A stretch of 64,000 nt of DNA from Dendrocalamus latiflorus (taxonomy: Eukaryota; Streptophyta; Magnoliopsida; Poales; Poaceae). The stretch is taken from the NCBI GenBank assembly GCA_017311315.1, contig CM029610.1:40006870-40070869 (forward strand), given 5' to 3'. Under the pieces are notes generated by a model that worked only from the letters and a program-made list of their open reading frames with translations, made no database searches and was not told the DNA's origin. Positions 10,975 through 22,200 of the stretch are shown here, piece after piece (positions within the stretch are counted from its first letter, which is position 1; the number at the start of each line of letters is the position of its first letter). The position numbers and the translations under genes were made by a program.

Positions 10975-13900
10975 TCAATGCCAAATCCCACGGAGCCCTT
11001 TGGCTCCCGCCAAACACCACACACTTGCCTCATCTCTAATATTCTGCATTATAGCGTTATGGTGAGGTGAAGCCCCCTCAAAAACACAACTATTTCTATG
11101 CTTCCAAATCCACCATGCCACCAACACGACCAAAGAGTTGAAACCCTTGCGAATGACCTTGGGCACCCCCTATAAAGCTTGATACCACCAATCTGTGAAG
11201 ATGTAGTCATCCACACCCGGAGCTAAGTGCTGAAGCCCAATCTGAGATAACACTGAAAACCACACATTCCTTGCAAACACACAATTATTGAGCAAGTGCT
11301 ACACATTCTCCTCCTCCTGATCACACAGTGGGCAACGCTCAGGGTGATCTAATCCACGACGGGCCAAACGATCGGCTGTCCAACAACGATTTAAAGAGGC
11401 CAACCAAACAAAGAACTTGCATCGAGGTGGAGCCCAAGTTTTCCAAATTGCCTTCCACAGTTCAAACTCCACAGAACCCTCTAGAAAACGGCGGTAGGCT
11501 GATTTGGTTGAGAATTCACCAGAGGGAGATGTTATCCACATATGTTGATCCTCTACTCCGGGAGTGAGTTCAAACCCGGATAAGATATCCCAAAGATGGA
11601 GATATTCAGAAAGAAACTCACTTGACCACCCGCTTGCAATGTCACGAATCCAAGTACCATCTGCCAGCGCCTCCTGTATAGTCCTTCGATTAACAATTCT
11701 TTTTGGCACATGTTTACAGAGAGCAGGTGCAAGATCATGTAAGGATTGTCCATGCAACCATTTGTCACTCCAAAAAAGTGTTCTACTGCCATCCCCCACA
11801 ATAGATAATATTGAAATAGAGAACATAGCCAAAGAATTCGGATGCACTTGGATATCAAGGCCAGCCCAAGGCCGATCAAATTGTGTCTTCTTAAGCCATA
11901 GCCACCTCATTCGCAATGCCCAACCAAGTACCTCCAAATCAAGAATTCTCAGGCCTCCTAGATCAATCGACCTCTTGACCCGACCCTAGGCAACAAGACA
12001 ATGACCTCCCTTTACATCTTTGCGGCCTTTCCATAGAAAAGCTCTCCTTATTTTGTCAATTGCTTTATTGCATAGAAATCAGCCTTAGACAGTTTTTTGA
12101 AGGACAAAGGAAGCCCAAGATACTTGCAAGGGAACTCTTGCACCTTGCAAAGAAAGGAGGATTGCACAACTTCAATATTTTGGTCCTGACATTGGATCGG
12201 GCTCACAGAACATTTAATGATGTTAGTGACCAACCCTGAAGCCTCACCAAAGACCCGAAGAATCTCCTTGATCAAAGCCAAATCATCCAAACAAGGTCTT
12301 AGGAAGAGGATTACATCGTCAGCATAAATAGAGACTCGCTGACACGAACTCCGCGAGAGTAGGGGCTGTAAAAGGCCAATGGCACTTGCTTTATTGATCA
12401 AAGCATTAAGCACATCCATGACTATAATGAAAAGCATTGGAGATAGAGGATCTCCTTGCCGCAGCCCCCCGCTGATGTTGAATCAGATCTCCTGGCACCC
12501 CATTTACTAAAACTCGAGTTGTAGAAGTTCTCAATAGCTTAGAAATTAAATTGCACCAAACTGGACCAAAACCCAAATATCTCAGAACCTGCAGCAAGAA
12601 AGGCCAAGACACCGAATCAAAAGCCTTTGATATGTCCAACTTGAGTAGAATTCTTGGTTCCTTCTGTCTGTGCAGCAGCTTGACTGTTTGATGCACCAAA
12701 AGAAAGTTGTCATGGATGCATCGTCCTTTAACAAAAGCACTTTGGTTGGGGGACACCAGCATCTTTAGCTTGGGAGCCAACCTGTTGGCTAGCAATTTAG
12801 TGACAAGTTTAGCAAAGCTGTGCACTAGGCTTATAGGTCGGTAGTCCTTGATTTCCATAGCCTCCGGCGTCTTTGGCAGAAGAGAGATGTATGCTGAATT
12901 GAGAAGAAATAACCTGCTGACATCCCCCTGCAATAATCGGTTTAGGGCAGCCATTAGGTCCACTTTAATTATATTCCAGCAGGATCTATAAAAACGACTG
13001 GTAAAACCATCTGGACCTGGAGCTTTATCTGGTGGAATAGACTTAATTGTTGCCCAAACCTCCTCCTCTGAAAAACCCACTTCAAGAGATGACAGATCAG
13101 CAGGCTCTTGGTAAAAGGATTCCAGATTTAGCGTACATTCTCTTTGGGTTGCCGTACTAAGAAGGTTAGAGTAAAAATCCCACGCTGCTTCCTGCTTCTC
13201 TTCTTGATTAAAAACAATTCTATCTCCCACTTTAATTTTGGCCATGAAGTTCTTTCTCTTTCTATACTGAGCCTGCCGATGAAAGAAAGCTGTGTTTGCA
13301 TCCCCTTCTTTGATCCAACTTAATCTAGAACGTAATCAGGCAATCGTACGCTCAAGCGATGCTAGCCCAAGAACATGCCGCTTCAATTGCCGCCAGAGCC
13401 AATCCTCTTCACTGGACAGTAAGCGAGAATCTTGTGCAATATCCAGGCGATGAATGATTTCCTTTGCATATTGCAATTGAATCTTGATGTTACCAATTCT
13501 CTTTTGGCTCCATGATTGCAGATCACGTGCAAGGCGGCCTAACTTCATGGAGAGGAGCTGTAGCGGACAGGAGGCTACAACTGGCCTAAGCCAGGAGCTC
13601 TCAACTTCCTGCAAGAAGCCATCAAGTTTGGGCCAAAAACTTTCGAAGTGAAAGCGGCGCCTCCCTTGAACATTAACCTTCAAACCAAGAATTAGTGGGC
13701 AATGATCTGAAATCATGGAGGCCGAGCTCTGAAGAATGCAATCAGGGAACAGCTGTTCCCAATCAGTAGACATGAAGACCCGATCAAGCCGAACCAAAGT
13801 AGGCACCTCCCGTTCATTTGACCAGGTATATTTACGACCAAGCAACAAGATTTCACTCAGCTCCATATCATCCAAAAAACAGCGGAAACGACCCATCATT

Positions 13901-14379
13901 GCCCTATTAATATTAGTGTTGTTCTTGTCTTCAACCATGTATATAAGATTGAAATCCCCTCCAATTGCCCACGGCCCATGACAATCCTGCCGAACATCTC
14001 GTAACTCTTGTAAAAATTGACATTTCCGATCATCAGAATGAGGACCGTAAACCCCCGTAAACCACCACGGAGGCCCTTCTTGATATTCAAACTGAACTGA
14101 GATTGAATAAGTATCAACCCGTGATGAGAGTGCATGCCAAGCATTGCTCTTCCAAGCCAACAACACCCCTCCTCTTGATCTAACTGCCGGGAGTACCACA
14201 AATTGATCAAAGTCACTGCCAAGCATAGAAGCAATCATACGACTTGAGATAGATTCTTTCTTTGTTTCCTGCAAGCAAACCATATCCGGCCTAATGGAAT
14301 TAACCAAATTCCTGACACCATCACGCCTTGCCTTTTCGTTGAGGCCTCTCACATTCCAAATTAAGATATTAGAAGACAT
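10975..14379 (-). pseudogene. LINE ORF2: endonuclease and reverse transcriptase, frame-broken
   Basis: From the start MSSNILIWNVRGLN at 14379 there is an APE-type endonuclease (14379 to about 13.6 kb) with VCLQETK, GVYGPH, GGDFN and ISDHCPLIL. Next is a spacer, then reverse transcriptase (13245-12048) with KAPGPDGF, YRPISLV, NQSAFVKGR, DISKAFDSV and YADD. The C-terminal zf-RVT region (11937-11299) has WAPPRCKFFVWLA and HPERCPLC, and a tail runs to 10975. Frames change near 13.3 kb, just before the GLRQGDPLSP block (about 12.46 kb), near 12.0 kb and near 11.29 kb. It cannot make the protein as read. The catalytic residues themselves remain. Confidence 0.9.
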
Positions 14380-14527
14380 TAAACATGAGTTGTTACTCGA
14401 CCAAAGGATCTTAACACAATTAAATATCACCAGTGGCAACACTAGAGAAGATGACAGTGTCCTATGGTGCTTCACCTGGCACAGGTGGCTTCCAGCCAAA
14501 TAACGCCGCAAGCGCCACAATATGTGC

Positions 14528-15930
14528 CTAAGAAAGAGGCTTGTCAAATATGCGACTGTATTCTTCCAACTGATGGTCACCAATAACTTCCTGCTCTTCC
14601 ACCACTTCCAGCCGCTTCAAGAGAGTCTTTTGAGATTGAGAAAAAAGAGATGAAGCAGCCTGTTTAGCACGTTTTTTCAACAGCTTGTTGCTTCGGCGAA
14701 GAGCAGAGTCTGGAGAGAGCTGTGTAGCATGTCGTTTTTGGACGACAAGTTGAGGAAGCAGCCCCTCTATGTCTTGTGTCACCCCGTCAATGAACGCTCT
14801 GGCCGGGGTAGAAAGCTCTGGGCTGGGCACTTGATGCTGAGATTGACGCCGGCGACATCTGCTATAGACTTTTAACGGGGCGGCTTCCGGGCCATGCTGG
14901 CCGACGAACGCGAAAGTCCGGCTAAGATCCTCCAGCTGAACCAAAACTGCTGCACCCGCCGTGTCTCTGGACCCACATCTATCAGGCGACAGGGGATAGG
15001 AGACGCACGCCACTTCGCCAAGCGACGCGGTGGGGGGGGGACAGGATCCTCAAGCCTGGATTCCCGGGGCAAACTCACAGGGGATGACGTGCCACCGGTA
15101 GCATCCATTAACTGTCCTTGAGAAGGGAGCTGGCAAGCTTCTGCCGAGACCAGGAGGCAATCGTTCACGATGGGACGGTTCAGCGCCTTTGTCTGCTCCT
15201 CTGCATCCACCGAGTCCCCAGGCCCACGCCCAGCAAACGCCAGGGGACCCGAGGTGTCAGCCATGCATCCATGCAGCGCATGCACTAGGGGTGCGTCCAC
15301 AGTAGACGAGGCGCCAACAGCAGCATGCACCACCGGGATTCGAGGCTGGGTTCCCGTCACATCTTCAACACGGCGGGACAGACTGTTGGAAAGGCTTCGT
15401 CGCCGTTGCCGCCGAGGAGCAGCAGCGTCCTCACCGCCAGACTTCAAAGGTGAAGAGCTAGGGGACGAAGATCCTGGACTCACACACCTCGTGACGTGCA
15501 CTTCCACCTCATACTCGAGCAAACGCATCCTAGGCTCATCACCGGCCGCAACGACCTCCGGCGGCTCCTCCACCCAAAGTCTCAGACGCGGCGGCACAAG
15601 TGCTGGATCACGCATCCACGCGCTAAGCTTGAACTCAAAGAGATCAGAGCGCGACGTTGTGGACGGATGCAAAGCGTCGATCCGACCGAACGGGCTCAAC
15701 AATCTCTGCGCCGTGGCTAAGCTCCAAGCATGCGCTGGTAGTCCAATTAAGCTTAACTCTGCCCAAACTGGAAGACAGCAGCCAACGGCATGAGCAAGCC
15801 GCGTCCAAGGCTTGACGAGACAGCTAAACCTTGGCGTCCGCACTGGCTGATCACCATTCAAAACGAGTTGTGCTGTTTCTTCATCTGGCAAAAGCAATAA
15901 GAAGTCTTTAGGCTTCGCTCGATGAAGTGA
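14528..15930 (-). pseudogene. LINE ORF1 (DUF4283-type RNA-binding protein), frame-shifted
   Basis: The frame ending at 14872 contains KPKDFLLLLPDEETAQ, followed by FSCLVKPWTRLAHA and a proline/serine-rich linker. This is the usual start of plant LINE ORF1. A second frame (15013-14528) continues with a basic, glutamine-rich tail. The two frames overlap, so a frameshift lies near 14.9-15.0 kb. No start codon is visible before the 5' edge of the element. ORF1 proteins bind the LINE RNA. Confidence 0.7.
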
Positions 15931-16005
15931 GAGGACACCGGCGGGAGACTGGTGGAGGAGGGGGAACCGGAAGGGATGTCCATCATTCCAGCCTTACTAG
16001 TTAGA

Positions 16006-16022
16006 AGTTATCATGAAGGATT
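16006..16022 (+). repeat. LINE target-site duplication, right copy
   Basis: This is the partner of 10844-10860. It lies 211 nt downstream of the AGO1 stop codon. Confidence 0.85.
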
Positions 16023-16233
16023 TCGAGGGACTAAAAGAAAGTTAGGATTTTCAACAATACCAGTCTAATGGATTGATAATGAAGAACTTCACGTCTGCAT
16101 TATCGCTGTTCAACAACGATCACAGTCGATAGCTCACGGGACCACGATTAATAAGCGCACACAAGTCAATAGTCGTTTAGTTGGTGTCACGGGTGGTGTA
16201 AACCCATACAGATACTCATCAGTATTCCTGAAC
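16023..16233 (-). other. AGO1 3' flank, probable 3' UTR
   Basis: This is the 211 nt between the AGO1 stop and the LINE insertion site. It is AT-moderate and shows no obvious strong poly(A) signal that I can defend. The original 3' UTR may have continued into 10491-10843. Confidence 0.5.
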
Positions 16234-19200
16234 TTAGCAGTAAAACATGACACGTTTCACATTTTCCTTCAGATCAGGCAGAGGCCTAACAGCAATACTG
16301 CCAGCAACTCTAGGTCTGCGTGCGCCAGGGGAAGGACCACGGCTTGTCGTGGCACCACTCGCCATCGACCCACTATCAGAAGTATCTGGTTCCATGTAAA
16401 ACCGAGCTCGAAAAGCCGCAAGATGAGCATAGTGTGCAGGGGGCACTGCAGATAACCAACCCATTGTAAGAATATGTTATGTCAGAGAATCAATATTTCT
16501 TCGCACATCAACTAGATAAAACAGTGTGGAAACTTTGACGCATTCGCTTACCAATTGATAAAGAACGGGTGCACCTTGCATAGCTGCAACAGTAGGGACG
16601 ACGGTTAGTTTATCAGTCAGGGGATATAATATCAAAACATATTGACATGACAGGATATTACGTGTAGCACAAGTTGTTCGTCAGAGTTTGCAAAGCATCA
16701 GCAGTGAATTTGTTCTCATCCCACAGAACATGGTAATGGGCGGGGCGGCTTGTTCCCTAAAAGTAACGTAAAGTTGAACCGGGTCCATTCCATCAAGTGA
16801 AGAATGTTTATTTGTAACTGTGTAGAAAAACTGACCTGCTTGCCAGCATGGCTACACAGGTAGAAATCAAACTCATTAGGATGGCATATCTTTGAATCAA
16901 CCACGGTGCCTGACATTAGATATAAGGAGAGATTGTGAAGTTGACTTCGAATTAAGGATTGAGGTTTCAGGCCTAGGGTTGACAAGCTATAGAGTTCAAA
17001 ATAACTAAACTCACCAACAAGGCAACAACTTACCGGGCAGTACATTTCCGCTTTTTCTATCAACAGTGCGCTGATCCTTGTGGTTATTAGCAAACAGTCG
17101 TGTATGATGACGCTTCTGGACCACCACAAAGGTAACAGGTGGTTGATAATTGGCCTCCAAGGATGCACAGGCCTAGGTTTATTAAACCAAAATGTCACTT
17201 CAGATTCAGAATGAAAACTTCATTGTGAAAAAATGTAGACAAAATAACCTTTCTAATGGCATCAAGCTCATATAAAAGAACCTGATAGAACTGTCCTTCA
17301 CTAACACCATCCCTGAAAAAGAGAGATGTTACATATGTGGAGTTGTAGATGGTAGTGCCAATCGGATATGCTCAAATGAAGATCAGTACCTGTAAAATAT
17401 GATCCTCTGGGGTTTCTGTCCAGTTGACTGCTTGAAAGAAATGAGAAGCTCTCTGCATATTTAACAGAATTTATATATACATATCCCTTTCAAGTAATAT
17501 TCAGATGTTAAAAGTGAACCAAGATCTTACCTGATCATTCCACCAGTTACAGTCCCTCTCTCAGGATCTTGCCATACTTTGAAAAGATCTTGTATCAACT
17601 CCTGACAATGGGCTTGTGCACTCACTAATCCAGCATACTTGGTGACCTCAGGCCAGTCTTGAGAGGCAACAACCTGCACGAAGCATGATATTATTACAAA
17701 CAATTGGACAGCCAGCGAGACATGATCAGGGCAGCTGTCATAGGCGTAGCCCCCTCTGGGCCTAGCCGGTTCATTATTAGGAAATAGAGATTAGTTTCTA
17801 TTTGAGTTAAAGATTAGTTTCCTTTTGTTAGAGATATAATTAGAGATATGATATTAGTTTCTATATTTGTTAGAGATATGATTGAGATTAGATTCTATCT
17901 GTTAGAGGGAGCTCATCTATATAAGGAGGCTATCGTATGTTATTGGAACTAAGCAGGGAAATAACAAAGTCTTACTCATCTATAGTCTCTCTCTCCTTCT
18001 ACGCCGACGCCATCCGGCCATCCTCTTGGTGGTGTTTACCTCCTATGAACTAAAGTTCATGACAACTTGGTATCAGAGCAGTCGATCACATTTCACGACT
18101 TCTGCTACCATGGTTCCTGCTGCCGAGTCGTTGGCCACAATAAAAGCTAACGCTAATAAGATGGCCAGCATCAACAAAGAGATGGCGGACGTCTTCCTCA
18201 ACATGCATGCCATCTTGGAGAAGATCATGAATCAGAAGACGGCGCAACACGAGACGGCAGCGACACTATTTCCAGCAACTGCCATGGCGCCACCAGGGCA
18301 TCCAGTAGCTACCACGGAGATAAAGAGCCAGGCGCATCATCATCCACTACCAGATCCCGACGTCCACATCGCCAGACGAGCACCGCGCGCTGCTCCCGCA
18401 GCGTCTTCTCCCTCCTCCATCACCCCAGAGACCTAGCCCCATCGCTACCAAGGACGGTGCCTCCTCCGGCGTCTCTGCCTGTGCCGGCAAGATCTCTGCA
18501 CCACCGTCGCTGCGCCATCCCCATCTTCCCCCGCCACGAGCACCGCCGAGCACGGGGTCTACAACTTCGCGGCCGGCACGGCCATCCTCCCGCTCTCCGC
18601 CATCAGGAAGGCCGAGGCCAACCTCCGCGAGCTCCTCGACGAGCTCTCCGCCGCCAAGAGCGCGGTTGCCCAGGCCACATTCACCGCACATGGCCGCACC
18701 GCCGTCGCCGAGATCTCTTCGGCCTGCCTTGCTGCCGAGCACGTGGTGGACTAGGCCGCCCTCGCCGCGGACGTCCGCGTCGCCGCCGACAAGGTCTACA
18801 TTGGATCTGGCATCACCGCCTCACTTCGGGTTCTCCCCGAAGCCGTACTCTTCACCAATGCCGCCTCTCGCCGGACTCCGACGCTGGATCCGTGAGATCT
18901 GGATCCCGCTGGCCTGGTTCCGCTTGGATCCGGCCAGCCGCCTCCATCCGCGGCTGGATCCCGTCGCTACTGCCTTGCGTCATCTTCATCTGCCCAGTGA
19001 AGCCGTCGCAACCGACGCCGCCATTCCCGGTCGCCGAGCTCCCGAGGCTGCCGGAGTCGTCCTGCTTCAGCTTCCGCTGGCCGCCGCCACTCGTCGCTCG
19101 GTCGCCAACGTCGGTGAGGCCGATCGCCGTCGGTGAGGCCAGACGTCGCGATCAGTTTGCGTGTGTTCGGTTCGTGTGTGGAGAAGTGAGAGGTCGGTGG

Positions 19201-22200
19201 CTTTTGTAAACGGTTGACCGACCGGAGTAAAAAAAGAGAGAAAAAAAGAAAAAAAACTTATTTTGCAGGCATCGTATAGCCGAAAGCGCTACACTTCGTC
19301 GACGTGGAACTGCAACCATGACCGCCGCCTAGCAGCTTGAGGACGCGCTGCATGTCCAGGAGGGGTGTAATGTCATAGGCGTAGCCCCCTTTGGGCCTAG
19401 CCGGTTCATTATTAGGAAATAGAGATTAGTTTCCATTTGAGTTAGAGATTAGTTTCCTTTTGTTAGAAATATAATTACAGATATAATATTAGTTTCTATA
19501 TTTGTTAGAGATATGATTGAGATTAGATTCTATCTGTTAGAGGGAGCTCATCTATATAAGGAGGCTACCGTATGTTATTGGAACTAAGCAGAGAAATAAC
19601 AAAGTCTTCCTCATCTATAGTCTCTCTCTCCTTCTACGCCGACGTCATCCGGCCATCCTCTTGGTGGTGTTTACCCCCTATGAACTAAAGTTCATGACAA
19701 CTTGGTATCAGAGCAGTCGATCCCTTCCCACGACTTCATGGTTCCTGCTGCCGAATTGTTGGCCACAATAAAAGCTAACGCTAATAAGATGGCCAGCATC
19801 AACAAAGAGATGGCGGACGTCTTCCTCAACACGCATGCCATCTTGGAGAAGATCGTGAATCAGAAGAAGGCGCAACAAGAGACGGCAGCAACACTATTTC
19901 CAGCAACTGCCATGGCGCCACCAGGGCATCCAGTAGCTGCCACGGAGATAAAGAGCCAGGCACATCATCATCCACTGCCAGATCCCGACGTCCACATTGC
20001 CAGACGAGCACCGCGCGCTGCTCCCACAGCGTCTTCTCCCTCCTCCATCGCCCCAGAGACCCAACCCCGTCGCTGCCAAGGCCGGTGCCTCCTCCGGTGT
20101 CTTTGCCTGCGCCGGCAAGATCTCTGCACCACCATCGCCGCGACATCCCCATCTTCCCCCGCCACGAGCGCCACCGAGCACGGGGTCTACAACTTCGCAG
20201 CCGGCCCGGCCATCCTCCCGCTCTCCGCCATCAGGAAGGCCGAGGCCAACCTCCGCGAGCTCCTCGACGAGCTCTCCGCCGCCAAGAGTGCGGTTGCCCA
20301 GGCCACCTTCACCGCACCTGGCCGCACCGCCGTCGCCGAGATCTCTTCGGCCTGCCTTGCCACCGAGCACGTGGTGGACCAGGCCGCCCTCGCCGCGGCC
20401 GTCTGCGTCACCGCCGCCGAGGTCTACATTGGATCTGGCATCACCGCCTCACTTCGGGTTCTCCCCGAAGCCGTACTCTTCACCAATGCCGCCTCTCGCC
20501 AGACTCCGACGCCGAATCCGTGAGATCTGGATCCCGCTGGCCTGGTTCTGCTTGGATCCGGCCAGCTGCCTCCATCTGCGGCTAGATCCCGTCGTTGCTG
20601 CCTTGCGTCATCTTCATTTGCCCGGTGAAGCCGTCTCAACCGACGTCGCCGTTCCCGGTCGCCGAGCTCCCGAGGCTGCCGGAGTTGTCCTGCTTCAGCT
20701 TCCGCTGGCCGCCGCCACTCGTCGCTCGGTCGCCAACGTCGGTGAGGCTGACCGCCGTCGGTGAGGCCAGACGTCGCGATCAGTTTGCGTGTGTTCAGTT
20801 CATGTGTGGAGAAGTGAGAGGTCGGTGGCTTTTGTAAACCGTTGACCGACCGGAGTAAAAAAAGAAAGAGAAAAAAAGAAAAAAACTTCTTTTGCAGGCA
20901 TCGTATAGCCGAAAGTGCTACACTTCGTCGACGCGGAACTGCAACCATGACCGCCGCCTAGCAACTCGAGGACGCGCTGCATGTCCGGGAGGGGTGTAAT
21001 GTCATAGGCGTAGCCCCCTCTGGGCCTAACCGGTTCATTATTAGGAAGTAGAGATTAGTTTCTATTTGAGTTAGAGATTAGTTTCCTTTTGTTAGAGATA
21101 AATTAGAGATATGATATTAGTTTCTATATTTGTTAGAGATATGATTGAGATTAGATTCTATCTGTTAGGGGGAGCTCATCTATATAAGAAGGCTATTGTA
21201 TGCTATTGGAACTAAGCAGAGAAATAACAAAGTCTTCCTCATCTATACTCTCTCTCTCCTTCTACGCTGACGCCATTCGGCCATCCTCTTGGTGGTGTTT
21301 ACCCCCTATGAAAACTAAGACGTGGCTGCATTATGTGGAAAGGTTTTATCATACAATAATACATACACGTTATAACATAAGATTGACAAGTTATGAACTT
21401 ACAGCTGAAATGGAAGGGCTAGATTCTTCTCCAGGAGGAGGATGGGTAACATCAGCACCAAATATAATGGTTGGTCTATCACTAACAAGGGGAATTCTCC
21501 TTGTCAGAGCATCGACAAGTACAGTATTTCTTCCTCCCACCTACAAGATTAAAGGAATTTATTTTTCAAAAAAAAGATTTTTTTTATAAAAAAACCACAC
21601 AAACCAGGTAGACAACAGGCAGAACACAACAAACCTTAACATTGATTTTAAGGGCGACATTTGCAAGATACTGCATGCTCGTCTTAAAAACATGTTTCCT
21701 AAGACAGCATTGAGAGACCAATCCAAGATCTGTCTCACATATTCTTTTGAGATCACCTGAGGAATGGCAAGAATATTAATAAAGATTTCAATCAGATAAT
21801 ACTCGAGTGTTCTTTTGAAGTTAAAAAAGCATACCATAAAGAGAACCATTATTCTCAGGCAATATGACAATCAGCAGGTCAAGTTCCCTTCCCTGTGGTT
21901 TCAGTATATTCATGGCATGTTGATAGTGTGCCTTGAGTGCTCTTTCTACATGTTCAGGTCTCGTGGTTACAGGAGGAAGCAAAGGATCAGTTGAAAAGTC
22001 CTATGGCGAGAGAAAATGAGGCATGTGAGAGAGAATATGAAGATCCAAGAACACAAATAGCCATATTGAAAAGATGTCTGGAGGCACTACTTATATGGCA
22101 GAGAAACCTACCATCCCAGATATTTGGCACGTGACAGCCAGCTCATGACAAAATCTCCTAGCAGCATCATCTTGCACATGCCGAGAAAAGTTGATGCATG

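Larger units (their letters stand above)
10861..16005 (-). mobile_element. L1-type LINE, 5'-truncated, minus strand
   Basis: The element is bounded by 17-bp direct repeats (agttatcat[t/g]aaggatt) at 10844-10860 and 16006-16022, with one mismatch. The 3' end on the minus strand finishes in an A-run just before the left repeat. ORF1 (DUF4283-like) and ORF2 (endonuclease, reverse transcriptase, zf-RVT) are present in order but carry frameshifts. The ORF1 frame is open to the right-hand edge with no start codon, so the 5' end is probably truncated. It lies in the same orientation as AGO1, in that gene's 3' flank. Confidence 0.92.
17736..21310 (+). mobile_element. Non-autonomous LTR element with three LTRs and two interiors
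   Basis: Three copies of an LTR beginning TGTCATAGGCGTAG lie at 17736-18064, 19371-19699 and 21000 to about 21310. They separate two interiors of about 1.3 kb that are near-identical to each other. The first two LTRs are each 329 bp, end TCATGACA and are followed by a TGGTATCAGAGC primer site (first at 18068-18079). An AGGAGGGG-type polypurine run precedes the second and third LTRs. There are no pol domains. The whole array sits in AGO1 intron 14 on the opposite strand. The third LTR lacks its last 15-20 bp and I see no target-site repeat, so the right end has been altered. Confidence 0.9.

Noticed and set aside
18457..20837. Arg/Pro-rich frames overlapping the interior ORFs of the tandem element
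   Set aside because: Out-of-phase shadows of the MVPAAE frame; present in both copies with the same stops.
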